Assembly (NCBI RefSeq): GCF_022761035.1
Contig: NZ_JAKWJP010000004.1
Span: forward strand, 310,001-374,000
Reading direction: 5' to 3'
DNA length: 64,000 bases
Source: Microbacterium sp. SS28
GTDB lineage: Bacteria > Actinomycetota > Actinomycetes > Actinomycetales > Microbacteriaceae
Below the pieces are notes generated by a model that saw only the letters and a program-made list of their open reading frames with translations, did not search any database and was not told where the DNA came from. Every line of letters starts with the position of its first letter. Within the stretch, counting starts at the first letter, position 1. A program made the translations under genes and the position numbers. Shown here one piece after another: positions 49,923 to 58,603 of this stretch.

Positions 49923-51487
49923 CGTCTCTCGCACCCTCCCACTCGAAAAGCGCTCCCGACCGGGCCAGGCTGGACAGCGACAGCACTGTGATCGACACCT
50001 CCGTGAACAAGGACATCCAGCCCATGACCGAAGCCCGCGCGTTCCCGACCGACTTCCTCTTCGGCGCGGCCACGGCCGCGTACCAGATCGAGGGCGCCGC
50101 GTTCGAGGACGGCCGCAAGGCCTCGATCTGGGACGCCTTCAGCCGCGTGCCCGGCGCCGTCATCAACGCCGACAACGGCGATGTCGCGTGCGATCACTAT
50201 CACCGCTACGAGGGCGACGTCGCGCTCATGAAGCGGATGGGTCTTCAGACCTACCGCTTCTCGACGTCGTGGTCGCGCGTCCGCCCCGACGGCGGCGCGC
50301 TCAACCCGAAGGGCATCGACTTCTACAGCCGTCTCGTCGACGAGCTGCTCGAGGCCGACATCCTGCCGTGGCTCACGCTCTACCACTGGGACCTCCCGCA
50401 GGCCCTGCAGGACAAGGGCGGCTGGACGAACCGCGACACCGCCGACCTCTTCACGGAGTACGCGCTCGACATGCACGACGCCCTCGGCGATCGCGTCAAC
50501 GTCTGGACGACGCTCAACGAACCGTGGTGCTCGTCGTTCCTGAGCTACACGGCGGGGCTGCACGCGCCGGGTCACTACAGCGTCGAGGAGGGGCTGCTCG
50601 CGGCGCATCACCTTCTGCTCGGACACGGTCAGGCCGTCACGGCCCTGCGCGAGCGGGACCCCTCGCTCAACCTCGGGATCACGCTCAACCTGACGGTCGC
50701 CGAGCCCGCCGACCCCGCGAAGCCCGAGGACGTCGCCGCCGCGCGTCTCGTCGACGGGCAGTTCAACCGCTGGTTCCTCGACCCCGTGTTCCTGGGCTCG
50801 TACCCCGCCGACATCGTCGAAGACCTCCGCACCGCGTTCCCCGACGCGCTCGAAGCGCTCGAGGCCGCGATCCACCCCGGCGACCTCGAGACGATCGCGA
50901 CGCCGCTCGACTCGCTCGGCGTGAACTACTACCACGGCGAGTTCGTGGGCGGCACGCCGTCGCCGAACCCCCCTGCCGGCGGCGACGCCCCCACGGACCG
51001 ACCCGGCGCGCCGGCGTTCCCCGTCTCGAAGAACATCCACTGGTACGACCGCGGGCTGCCGCGCACGTCGATGCACTGGGAGGTGCAGCCCGAGCGGCTC
51101 ACCACCCTGCTCAAGCGCGTGTCGGACGACTATGCGGCCCCCGTGGGCACGACGCTCTACGTCACCGAGAACGGCGCCGCCTACGACGACGTCGCCGTGA
51201 TCGAGGACGGCGAGACGCGCGTCCACGACGCCGAGCGCGCGGAGTTCCTGCGCGGGCATGTCTCGGCGATCCTCGACGCGATCGAGCTCGGCGTCGATGT
51301 GCGCGGCTACTTCTACTGGTCGATGCTCGACAACTTCGAGTGGGCGTGGGGCTACGAGAAGCGGTTCGGTATCGTCCGCGTCGACTACGAGACACAAGAG
51401 CGGTCCCTGAAGGACAGCGGACGGGAATACGCTCGGATCATCGCCACGCGGGCGGTCGACGCGGAGTCGGCCATCGCCCGCTCATAG
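49919..51487 (+). CDS. bglC: GH1 beta-glucosidase BglC
   Basis: This 522-residue cytosolic family 1 glycoside hydrolase splits imported cellobiose to glucose. The acid/base Glu is in TLNEPWC (about residue 200) and the nucleophile Glu in YVTENGAA (about 416); FPTDFLFGAATAAYQIEG marks the start of the catalytic barrel. ATG 49919 is coupled to cebG by ATGA; a second ATG at 50024 would give 487 residues, closer to the usual family length, and removes a poorly conserved tail of 35 residues. Confidence 0.93.
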   Translation: MTSLAPSHSKSAPDRARLDSDSTVIDTSVNKDIQPMTEARAFPTDFLFGAATAAYQIEGAAFEDGRKASIWDAFSRVPGAVINADNGDVACDHYHRYEGDVALMKRMGLQTYRFSTSWSRVRPDGGALNPKGIDFYSRLVDELLEADILPWLTLYHWDLPQALQDKGGWTNRDTADLFTEYALDMHDALGDRVNVWTTLNEPWCSSFLSYTAGLHAPGHYSVEEGLLAAHHLLLGHGQAVTALRERDPSLNLGITLNLTVAEPADPAKPEDVAAARLVDGQFNRWFLDPVFLGSYPADIVEDLRTAFPDALEALEAAIHPGDLETIATPLDSLGVNYYHGEFVGGTPSPNPPAGGDAPTDRPGAPAFPVSKNIHWYDRGLPRTSMHWEVQPERLTTLLKRVSDDYAAPVGTTLYVTENGAAYDDVAVIEDGETRVHDAERAEFLRGHVSAILDAIELGVDVRGYFYWSMLDNFEWAWGYEKRFGIVRVDYETQERSLKDSGREYARIIATRAVDAESAIARS

Positions 51488-51509
51488 CATCCGGGGGGAG
51501 GCTGGTCGT

Positions 51510-52523
51510 ATGAGCACTGACGCGTCGTCTGCGCCCGCCACGATCGAGGAGGTCGCGGCTGCGGCGGGAGTCTCGCGATCGACCGTGTCGCGCGTCGTGA
51601 ACGGATCGACCTCGGTCAGTCCGAGCGCCCTGGAGGCCGTGCAGCGCGCGATCTCCGAGCTCAACTACGTGCCGAACCGCGCGGCGCGCTCGCTCGCGAG
51701 CCGCCAGACGCAGGCGATCGCGCTCGTCGTGCCGGAAGACACGACGCGCTTCTTCGGAGACCCGTTCTTCGCGGCGATCGTCTCGGGCATCAACGCGCGG
51801 CTCACGCGCTCGGACTACGTCCTGAACCTCTTCATCGCGAGCGACGACCCGGGCGACAAGACGACGAGCTACCTGCGCAGCGGTGCGGTCGACGGCGCGA
51901 TCATCGTCTCGCACCACACGAGCGACACGTTCATCGACCGCATCGCGACGGCCGTCCCCGTCGTCTACGGCGGCCGGCCCGTGCGCGAGCGCGAGCGCGA
52001 CTTCTACGTCGACGTCGACAACGTGCGCGGGGGACGGGATGCCGTGGCCTTCCTGGTCGCGCGCGGTCACCGCCGCATCGCCACGATCACGGGCCCGCTC
52101 ACGATGCCCGCGGGCGTCGACCGCCTCGCGGGCTACCGGCAGGCGCTCGCGGAGGCGGGACTCGACGAGGGGTTCATCGAAGAGGGCGGCTTCACGGCCG
52201 ACGGCGGCGCCGACGCGATGCGTCGCATGCTCGACCGCGGTCCCGCGCCCGACGCGATCTTCGTCGCGAGCGACCTCATGGCCCGTGGCGCCCTCTCGGT
52301 GCTCGCGGCGGCGGGCCTGCGCGTGCCCGAGGACGTTGCGATCATCGGCTTCGACGACTCGCCGGTCGCGACATCCGTCACCCCGCAGCTCACGACGATG
52401 CGTCAGCCGTCCTTCGAGCAGGGCGAGATGATGGCCAGCACGCTGCTCGATATCCTCGCGGGCGCGAGCGCGCGCCACGTCACGATCCTCGAGACCGAGC
52501 TGATCGTCCGCGACTCGGTCTAG
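51510..52523 (+). CDS. cebR: CebR-like LacI-family repressor
   Basis: This 337-residue LacI-family protein has the N-terminal helix-turn-helix TIEEVAAAAGVSRSTVSRVVNG and a sugar-binding core. It is the last gene of the ceb operon, 22 bp after bglC. The three TGGGAGCGCTCCC-type sites at the cebE promoter are its expected targets, relieved by cellobiose or cellotriose in Streptomyces relatives. Being in the operon it also represses itself. Confidence 0.92.
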   Translation: MSTDASSAPATIEEVAAAAGVSRSTVSRVVNGSTSVSPSALEAVQRAISELNYVPNRAARSLASRQTQAIALVVPEDTTRFFGDPFFAAIVSGINARLTRSDYVLNLFIASDDPGDKTTSYLRSGAVDGAIIVSHHTSDTFIDRIATAVPVVYGGRPVRERERDFYVDVDNVRGGRDAVAFLVARGHRRIATITGPLTMPAGVDRLAGYRQALAEAGLDEGFIEEGGFTADGGADAMRRMLDRGPAPDAIFVASDLMARGALSVLAAAGLRVPEDVAIIGFDDSPVATSVTPQLTTMRQPSFEQGEMMASTLLDILAGASARHVTILETELIVRDSV

Positions 52524-52593
52524 CGCCGGGCCCGCGCCGGTCCCGACGCATCCCGATTGCCGACCCTTCCGCCGCGGAGGGCACAATGGCGTC

Positions 52594-52629
52594 ATGACGT
52601 CGACCGACCGCACCAGAGGCATCCGATGA
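52594..52629 (+). CDS. 11-aa leaderless mini-ORF before the SelW-like gene
   Basis: ATG 52594 lies exactly six bases after a CACAAT -10 box (52582-52587) and encodes MTSTDRTRGIR, then TGA. The TGA overlaps the ATG of the SelW-like gene (ATGA at 52626-52629), and AGAGG inside the mini-ORF provides that gene with a ribosome site. The arrangement suggests a leader peptide that couples translation. Confidence 0.5.
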   Translation: MTSTDRTRGIR

Positions 52630-52922
52630 CGAGTCACATCAGGGTCGTGTACTGCACGCAGTGCGCGTGGATGCTGCGCGCGGCCTGGGTCGCGCAGGAG
52701 CTGCTCACGACCTTCCAGGACGAGCTCATGGGGGGCGGTGCGACGCTCGAGCCGGGCACGGGCGGCATCTTCGAGGTCTACGCCGACGACGAGCTCGTCT
52801 GGTCGCGCAAGCGCGACGGCGGGTTTCCCGACATCGTCGAGCTCAAGCGCCGCGTGCGGGACCGCATCGCACCGGGCCGCACGCTCGGTCACGCCGATCG
52901 GGCCGCGCGCCCCGCGACCTGA
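52626..52922 (+). CDS. SelW/SelT/SelH-family (Rdx) selenoprotein-like redox protein
   Basis: This 98-residue protein has a thioredoxin-like fold with the CxxC redox motif C10-x-x-C13 in VVYCTQCAWMLRAAWVAQEL; GGIFEVYADDELVWSRKRDGGFPD is the standard second half. In selenoprotein relatives the second Cys is selenocysteine; here it is a Cys homologue. The role is presumed redox, partner unknown. It is preceded by a coupled 11-aa mini-ORF. Confidence 0.88.
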   Translation: MTSHIRVVYCTQCAWMLRAAWVAQELLTTFQDELMGGGATLEPGTGGIFEVYADDELVWSRKRDGGFPDIVELKRRVRDRIAPGRTLGHADRAARPAT

Positions 52923-52953
52923 CCTTCCGGCGTCGGCGTGGCCGCGCCGCGAG

Positions 52954-53868
52954 TCAGCGGACGGACGCGGTCGCGAGGATCGCGTTGCTCCACGGGTCGT
53001 CGAACGCGAGCGTGCGCCCGTCGTCGCGCACCGCGAAGCCGTGGTGGCTCAGGCGCTCCTCGAGGGCGCCGAGCGCGTCGGAGTCGGGCAGCGCGAGGTC
53101 GACGCGGCCGAGGCCGAGTGCCGGCATCCGGGGTCCTGCTCCTCGGGAGTTCCACACGTTCATCGCCATGTGGTGGTGGTAGCCGCCGGCGCTGACGAAC
53201 ACGGCCTGGTTGCCGAGGGTCGCGGTCTCGTCGAATCCGAGAGCGTCGACGTAGAAGGCGCGTGCCGTGGCGACATCCCCCACCGACAGGTGCACGTGAC
53301 CGACGGATGCCGCGTCCGCCGCCGTACCGCCCGCGAGCGCTCGCTCGCTGAGGTGCTCCTGCAGGTACCGGTTCGGGTCGAGGTAGAGGGTCGCCATCTC
53401 GACCTGACCGTGCGTCCACGACCACTCGGTGCGGGCGCGGTCCCAGTAGAGCTCGATGCCGTTGCCCTCGGGGTCGGTGAAGTAGAACGCCTGGCTCACG
53501 AGGTGGTCGGCGCTGCCCGTGAAGGTGCCGGGGGCGTGCTGCGCCACGGAGTGGAGCGCCGCGGCGAGGGCCTCCTGCGACTCGAACAGGATCGCCGTGT
53601 GGAACAGGCCTGCGGCCCCCGCGGCGGCATGGCGCAGCGCCGGCTCGTGCCGCAGAACGACGATCGCGCGTCCCGCGCGGCCGAGCGTGACGGTGTCGCC
53701 CTCGGCCGACAGCACGTCGAGCGTCACGACGTCGCGGTAGTAGCGGGTCATGCCGTCGAGATCCCCGACGAGCAGCGTCACGGCGCCCATCACGGTGTCG
53801 GCCGCGAGGCGCTCGGCGGGGGCGGTCAGTTCATGCATGTGAATGTGTAACGCCGCGGCATCCGTCAT
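52954..53868 (-). CDS. VOC-family dioxygenase (CatE-like)
   Basis: This 304-residue protein has two vicinal-oxygen-chelate domains. MGAVTLLVGDLDGMTRYYRDVVTLDVL begins the first (split by turn), and GHVHLSVGDVATARAFYVDALGFDE the second; VFVSAGGYHHHMAMNVWNSRGAG has metal-ligand histidines as in CatE-like catechol-2,3-dioxygenases. Substrate is uncertain. The frame is open upstream to 53919, but MTDAAALHIH with GGGGAAGA upstream is preferred. A long inverted repeat lies just upstream. Confidence 0.83.
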   Translation of the reverse strand: MTDAAALHIHMHELTAPAERLAADTVMGAVTLLVGDLDGMTRYYRDVVTLDVLSAEGDTVTLGRAGRAIVVLRHEPALRHAAAGAAGLFHTAILFESQEALAAALHSVAQHAPGTFTGSADHLVSQAFYFTDPEGNGIELYWDRARTEWSWTHGQVEMATLYLDPNRYLQEHLSERALAGGTAADAASVGHVHLSVGDVATARAFYVDALGFDETATLGNQAVFVSAGGYHHHMAMNVWNSRGAGPRMPALGLGRVDLALPDSDALGALEERLSHHGFAVRDDGRTLAFDDPWSNAILATASVR

Positions 53869-53882
53869 TCTTCCCCGCTCTC

Positions 53883-53947
53883 GCGAGCGTGTCCCGAAGT
53901 TGGTCGCCTGCCGGCCCATCGGGCGACAAACAGTGGGACACGATCGC
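53883..53947. repeat. Intergenic inverted repeat D
   Basis: Arms 53883-53908 and 53922-53947 match in 21 of 26 positions with a 13-nt loop; the outer part (GTGTCCC / GGGACAC) is perfect. It lies after the uracil permease stop and before the VOC gene start, on the path of transcription from the permease, so it may act as a terminator or mRNA 3-prime end. It does not obviously share sequence with the C/E element. Confidence 0.7.
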
Positions 53948-53973
53948 GACGCGCAGGCGACGGATGCCGCGGG

Positions 53974-55308
53974 CTACCGGACCTCGAGGCCCTGCGGGTC
54001 GCCGCCCAGGGGTCCGACGGCCGGGATGGGTCCGCCGTCGTCGGCGCCGGTCCTGCGCCAGCGGGCTATCGCGTTGCCGCCGTGGTAGATGATGAGCGCC
54101 GCGGCGGCCGCGATGACGATGGCGCCGAGCTGGAAGTCGCCCCACTGGATGGAGAAGCCCGCGATCGCCATGACGAGCGCGACGGCGCCCGTGTACTGGT
54201 TGACGGGGCGTGAGAAGTCGACGCGGTTGTCGACCCAGATCTTGATGCCGATGATGCCGATGAGACCGTAGAGCGCCGTCGTGACCCCGCCGAGCACGCC
54301 GGGCGGGACGGAGTTGAACACGGCGCCGATCTTGGGCGAGAGGCTCAGCACGACGGCCGTCGCGCCGGCGACCCAGTACGCCGCGGTCGAGTACACGCGC
54401 GTCGCCGCCATGACGCCGATGTTCTCGCCGTACGTCGTCGTGCCCGACCCGCCGAACATGCCGGCGAGGGCCGTCGCGGCGCCGTCGGCGATGAGGGCCC
54501 GGCCGGTGTGCTGGTTGACCGCGGCATCCGTCATCGTCGCGACTCCGCGGACGTGCCCGACGTTCTCGGCGATGAGCACCAGGACGACCGGCAGGAACAT
54601 CGCGATGACCGACCAGGTGCCGGGGGAGGCGAAGTCCGCGAGCTGGAACTCGGGGAGGCCGATCCAGGCGGCCTTCTCGACGGCGGAGTAGTCGATCTCG
54701 CCGGCGATCGCCGCCACGACGTAGCCGACGACGACGCCGAGCACGATCGAGATGCGTCCGAGGAAGCCGCGGAACAGCACGCTGAAGACGATCACGGCGA
54801 CGAGGGTGATCGTGCCGGTGAGGGGCTGCTGCTGGAAGTTGTCCCACGCGACGGGAGCGAGGTTGAAGCCGATGAGCGCGACGATCGCGCCCGCGACGAC
54901 AGGCGGCATGAGCCTGTCGATCCAGCCGATGCCCGCGAACTGCACGATGAAGCCGATCGCTGCGAGCAGCACGCCGACCGCGACGATGCCCGCGAGGGCC
55001 GAGCCCGTCCCGGCGGTCGCCGTCGCGGCGGTGACGGGAGCGATGAACGCGAACGACGAGCCCAGATAGCTGGGCAGCTTGTTGCGCGTCACGAGCAGGA
55101 AGAGGATCGTGCCGACGCCCGAGAAGAACAGCGTCGTCGAAACGGGGAAGCCCGTGAGCACCGGCACGAGGAAGGTCGCGCCGAACATCGCGATGACGTG
55201 CTGCACGCCGATCGCGACAGTCGCGCCCCAGTTGAGGCGCTCGTCGGGCTTGACCACCTTGCCGGGTTCGACGGTGCGGCCGTTGCCGTGCAGGGTCCAG
55301 GTGGGCAT
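53974..55308 (-). CDS. UraA-type uracil permease (NCS2)
   Basis: This 444-residue symporter has about 14 helices. RLNWGATVAIGVQHVIAMFGATFLVPVLTGF (split) and GGSGTTTYGENIGVMAATRVYST are diagnostic of the UraA/RutG uracil branch, in contrast to the oxidised-purine permease at 10210. AGGAG lies 5 nt before ATG 55306-55308. No pyrimidine-breakdown genes are near; it is upstream of nothing co-transcribed except perhaps the VOC gene beyond the hairpin. Confidence 0.92.
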   Translation of the reverse strand: MPTWTLHGNGRTVEPGKVVKPDERLNWGATVAIGVQHVIAMFGATFLVPVLTGFPVSTTLFFSGVGTILFLLVTRNKLPSYLGSSFAFIAPVTAATATAGTGSALAGIVAVGVLLAAIGFIVQFAGIGWIDRLMPPVVAGAIVALIGFNLAPVAWDNFQQQPLTGTITLVAVIVFSVLFRGFLGRISIVLGVVVGYVVAAIAGEIDYSAVEKAAWIGLPEFQLADFASPGTWSVIAMFLPVVLVLIAENVGHVRGVATMTDAAVNQHTGRALIADGAATALAGMFGGSGTTTYGENIGVMAATRVYSTAAYWVAGATAVVLSLSPKIGAVFNSVPPGVLGGVTTALYGLIGIIGIKIWVDNRVDFSRPVNQYTGAVALVMAIAGFSIQWGDFQLGAIVIAAAAALIIYHGGNAIARWRRTGADDGGPIPAVGPLGGDPQGLEVR

Positions 55309-55409
55309 GCGGGCTCCTCAAAGTCGCGGGGGTGCACCCGCCACGATACCTGGGAGTTCGCTGTGAGCGGCTCGGGCGGGCCGGGCAAAAGCCGGGTCCG
55401 CCTGGGTCG

Positions 55410-56354
55410 TCAGGCGGAGGTCAGCAGCTCGAGGAGCTCGCGATAGCGGGCGGCCGTGCGTTCGACGATCTCGGCCGGCAGCTCCGGGGGAGTGCCCGTC
55501 TTGTCCCAGTTCGCGGCGAGCCAGTCGCGCACGATCTGCTTGTCGAAGCTCGCCATGCGCTCGGCCGGAGTCGTGCCCGATGCCCAGGCCGCGGCATCCC
55601 AGTACCGCGACGAATCGCTCGTGAGCACCTCATCGGCGAGCGTCAGCACGCCGGCTGCATCGACGCCGAACTCGAACTTGGTGTCGGCGAGGATCAGCCC
55701 GTGCTGCTCGGCCGTGCGCGCGGCACGGGAGTAGATCTCGAGCGAGAGGTCGCGCAGCTGCGTGGCGCGCTCGGCGCCCACGAGCTCGACGGTCTGCTCG
55801 AACGAGATGTTCTCGTCGTGCTCGCCCATCGGCGCCTTGTAGGCGGGGGTGAACAGCGGCTCGGGAAGTCGGTCGCCGTCGTTCAGGCCATCGGGGAGCG
55901 CGATGCCGCACACCGTGCCCTGCGCGCGATACTCCGCCCAGCCCGAGCCCGTGAGGTACCCGCGCACGACGCACTCGACGGGCAGCATCTCGAGGCTGCG
56001 GACGACCATCGCGCGACCGGCGACCTCGGCCGGAATGAGGCTCGCGAGGTCGTCGGGGGTGTTCGGCACGCCGTCCGCTCCGTCGGTCAGGATCGACGAC
56101 GCCGCGAGATGATTCGGGATGCTGCGCCCCCCGTCGGCTCCCGCGAGCAGGTCGAACCACCACAGGCTCAGGGTCGTCAGCAGGACGCCCTTGTCGGGGA
56201 TGCCGGGGCTCAGGACGTGATCGAACGCGCTGACGCGGTCGCTCGCGACGACGAGCATGCGGTCGGCCGCGCCGTCCTCGGTGGGCACGTAGAGGTCGCG
56301 CACCTTGCCGGAGTAGACGTGCCGCCAGCCGGGGAGATCGAGGGGTGAAGCCAC
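55410..56354 (-). CDS. purC: SAICAR synthetase
   Basis: This 314-residue enzyme joins aspartate to CAIR in de novo purine synthesis. YSGKVRDLYVP, DRVSAFDHVLSPGIPDKG, VECVVRGYLTGSGW and LADTKFEFGVD are classical PurC sequences, and the roughly 310-residue size is that of the longer actinobacterial/eukaryote-like form. GTG start; GATAAT (56361-56366 on the minus strand) lies exactly six bases upstream, so leaderless. Confidence 0.96.
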   Translation of the reverse strand: MASPLDLPGWRHVYSGKVRDLYVPTEDGAADRMLVVASDRVSAFDHVLSPGIPDKGVLLTTLSLWWFDLLAGADGGRSIPNHLAASSILTDGADGVPNTPDDLASLIPAEVAGRAMVVRSLEMLPVECVVRGYLTGSGWAEYRAQGTVCGIALPDGLNDGDRLPEPLFTPAYKAPMGEHDENISFEQTVELVGAERATQLRDLSLEIYSRAARTAEQHGLILADTKFEFGVDAAGVLTLADEVLTSDSSRYWDAAAWASGTTPAERMASFDKQIVRDWLAANWDKTGTPPELPAEIVERTAARYRELLELLTSA

Positions 56355-56378
56355 CCAGCCATTATCGCGGCTCGCGGT

Positions 56379-56717
56379 TCAGGGCGTGATCTCGTCGAGA
56401 TACGCGAAGGCCTCGGCCATGAGCGGGGCCCAGTGATCGGCTGACGCGACGGGCACGACGAGCCACTCGCGCGCGGGGCGGCCGCGCATCTCCATGCGGG
56501 CCGCGACACCCGATGCCTCGACCTCGTCGGCGCGCGCCGCGGGGACCTTCACGACGAGCCCGCCCGCGAAGCCGACGAAGGCGAAGACCTTGCCGCGGAT
56601 GCGCAGGCCTTCGCTGCCGAACATCGGGCCGATGTCGACGCCATCCCTCGCGAGGTACTCCTCGGCGATCGGATCGAAGATCGCATGCGCGCGCTCGCGC
56701 TCGGCGTCGTCCTTCAT
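56379..56717 (-). CDS. TfoX N-terminal domain protein
   Basis: This 112-residue protein is of the TfoX/Sxy N-terminal family, a small alpha-beta fold. VDIGPMFGSEGLRIRGKVFAFVGFAGGLVVKV (split by turns) is characteristic. The C-terminal competence domain is absent, as usual in actinobacterial members, and function is unknown. TAGCGT (56725-56730 on the minus strand) lies 7 nt before ATG 56715-56717. The purC GTG follows 25 bp after its stop. Confidence 0.82.
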   Translation of the reverse strand: MKDDAERERAHAIFDPIAEEYLARDGVDIGPMFGSEGLRIRGKVFAFVGFAGGLVVKVPAARADEVEASGVAARMEMRGRPAREWLVVPVASADHWAPLMAEAFAYLDEITP

Positions 56718-56764
56718 GAACGCGACGCTAGTCGGGACGGAGCGCGGGCGGAACCTCGAAGCAC

Positions 56765-56812
56765 GGTCCCCGAGCCTGCCGAGGGATCGATGCTTCGGCA
56801 AGCTCAGCGACC
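56765..56812. repeat. Paired REP-like element (head-to-head arms)
   Basis: GGTCCCCGAGCCTGCCGAGGG (56765-56785, shown split here as two parts of one arm) faces its inverse GCTTCGGCAAGCTCAGCGACC (56792-56812) around the centre ATCGAT. The arms agree in 16 of 21 positions. A single related arm lies at 43655-43671. It sits between the start of the TfoX gene and the end of the response-regulator gene. Confidence 0.75.
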
Positions 56813-56833
56813 CGGCCTCGACGCCCGGTCCGC

Positions 56834-57478
56834 TCAGCGGCGCCGCTCGTGCGCCCAGATCGCGAGTTCGACCCGGTTGCGCGCGCCGATCTTCGTCATG
56901 ACGCTCGCGAGGTGCGTCTTGACCGTGCTGAGCGAGATGTGCAGCCGCGCGCCGATCTCGCTGTTGCCGAGTCCGCGCGCGACGAGCGCGAGCACGTCCT
57001 CCTCGCGCTCCGTGAGCGGGCTCGACGGCGGGGCGACCGCCTCCCGGGCGGTGCCCGCGAACTCCTCGATGAGCCGCACCGTGACGTTCGGGTCGATGAG
57101 TGCGTCGCCTCGCGCCGCGGCGCGGACGGCCTCCGCGAGGAGGGTCGGCCCGGCATCCTTCAGCAGGAATCCTCGCGCCCCCGCCCGCAGCGCGGCGTAG
57201 ACGTACTCATCGAGGTCGAACGTCGTGATGACCACGACGGGGATCGGGTCGGTCACCCCGGCGCCGGCGAGCGCACGCGTCGCTTCGAGCCCGTCGAGGA
57301 CCGGCATCCGGATGTCGATGAGGCAGACGTCGGGGCGCGTGCCGCGCGCGAGCGTGATCGCCTCGGCGCCGTCGCTCGCCTCGCCGACCACCTCGAGGTC
57401 GGGCTGCGCGTCGAGGATCATGCGCAGTCCTGTGCGGACGAGGTCCTGGTCGTCGGCGATGAGCACGCGGATCGTCAC
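56834..57478 (-). CDS. NarL/LuxR-family response regulator
   Basis: This 214-residue regulator has a receiver domain (VLIADDQDLVRTGLRMIL; phosphoacceptor D55 in CLIDIRMP; K in LLKDAG) and a LuxR-type helix-turn-helix (LTEREEDVLALVARGLGNSEIG, SLSTVKTHLASVMTKIGA). It starts with GTG in a 4-bp overlap with the histidine kinase gene, so both partners are coupled. Target genes are not known, but the DUF2306 gene upstream of the kinase is a candidate. Confidence 0.93.
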   Translation of the reverse strand: MTIRVLIADDQDLVRTGLRMILDAQPDLEVVGEASDGAEAITLARGTRPDVCLIDIRMPVLDGLEATRALAGAGVTDPIPVVVITTFDLDEYVYAALRAGARGFLLKDAGPTLLAEAVRAAARGDALIDPNVTVRLIEEFAGTAREAVAPPSSPLTEREEDVLALVARGLGNSEIGARLHISLSTVKTHLASVMTKIGARNRVELAIWAHERRR

Positions 57479-58599
57479 GCGGTCCACCGCTTCCGCGGGA
57501 GAGATGCGGCGACCGTCCAGCCGCCGTCCGAATCGGGTCCCGCGTCGCACGTCCCGCCGAGCAGAGCGGCGCGCTCGCGCATCCCCGTGAGGCCGTAGCC
57601 GTCGCCGACGGATGCGGCCGCCTCGCCGTCGTCGTGCACTCTGACGCGAACTCCTGCGTCGTCGATCGCGACCTCGACGTCGACGCGCGTAGCACCGGGC
57701 GCGTGCCGTCGCGCGTTGGTGACGGCCTCCTGCGCGAGCCGGAAGACGGCAGCCGAGACGGCCGGCGGCACCGAGTCGACGTCGCCCGTGATGCGGACGG
57801 CGACGGCCGGGGCATCCGTCCGCTCGAGCTCCCGCAGCGCCGCGAACCCGGGAGTCGGAGCGAGGTCGGCCGCCTCGGAGGTCCGCAGGACGCCGACCAT
57901 CGCGCGCATCTCGCGCAGGGTGCGGGATGCCTCGCCCTCGATCGTCCGCAGCACCTCGGCCGTGGCATCCGGATCCGACTCCGCGACGGTCGCCCCCGCC
58001 TGGGCCTGGATCGCGATCGCCGAGACGTGGTGCGCGACGGTGTCGTGGAGGTCGCGCGCGAGCTGCTCGCGCTCGAGGAGCCGCACGCGGTCGAGCTCGC
58101 GGGCTCGGGAGCGGGCGCGCCAGCGCAGCGCGAGGCCCAGCGTGCCCGTCGTGACAGCGACCGCGATGCCGCCCACGACGTCGCCCGGCGTCGGGGTGGA
58201 CGCGACGAAGGTCAGGAGCGTGCCGATCGCGACGAGCGCGCCGCCCGCGAGCATCGCGCGGCCCGAGCCCCAGCGGAACACGGCGTAGACGAGGATCAGG
58301 AAGTACGCCGTCGTGAACAGCTGCGGGTCGCCGCCCAGGACGAGGCTCACGGCGGTGCCGATCGCGAAGGCGGCCGCGAGCATCGTGAGGGGCCGGTGCC
58401 TCCGCCACAGGAGCGTCGGCGCGAGGCCCGCGAGCACGATCGCCCACAGCCAGCGCCACGGGACGTCGGGGCGCAGCCACGCCTCGAGCAGCGCGAGGGC
58501 GGGGATCGCGGCGACGAGCGCCCAGTCGCGCCAGACGCGCCGAGGCGGCGCCGGGAAGGCCGCGGGCGCGTCCCAGATCGCGCGGACGGGGCTCGTCAT
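57475..58599 (-). CDS. NarL-type sensor histidine kinase
   Basis: This 374-residue membrane kinase has four to five N-terminal helices (residues 25-155) with short loops, a HisKA_3 dimerisation domain with H185 in LARDLHDTVAHHVS, and a small ATPase domain (NARRHAPGATRVDVEV, DGYGLTGMRERAALLGG). Lack of an extracellular domain suggests it senses membrane or envelope state. TATCAT lies six bases before ATG 58597-58599, overlapping the end of the DUF2306 gene, so it may have its own leaderless promoter as well as coupling. Confidence 0.92.
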   Translation of the reverse strand: MTSPVRAIWDAPAAFPAPPRRVWRDWALVAAIPALALLEAWLRPDVPWRWLWAIVLAGLAPTLLWRRHRPLTMLAAAFAIGTAVSLVLGGDPQLFTTAYFLILVYAVFRWGSGRAMLAGGALVAIGTLLTFVASTPTPGDVVGGIAVAVTTGTLGLALRWRARSRARELDRVRLLEREQLARDLHDTVAHHVSAIAIQAQAGATVAESDPDATAEVLRTIEGEASRTLREMRAMVGVLRTSEAADLAPTPGFAALRELERTDAPAVAVRITGDVDSVPPAVSAAVFRLAQEAVTNARRHAPGATRVDVEVAIDDAGVRVRVHDDGEAAASVGDGYGLTGMRERAALLGGTCDAGPDSDGGWTVAASLPRKRWTA

Positions 58600-58603
58600 G
58601 CGC

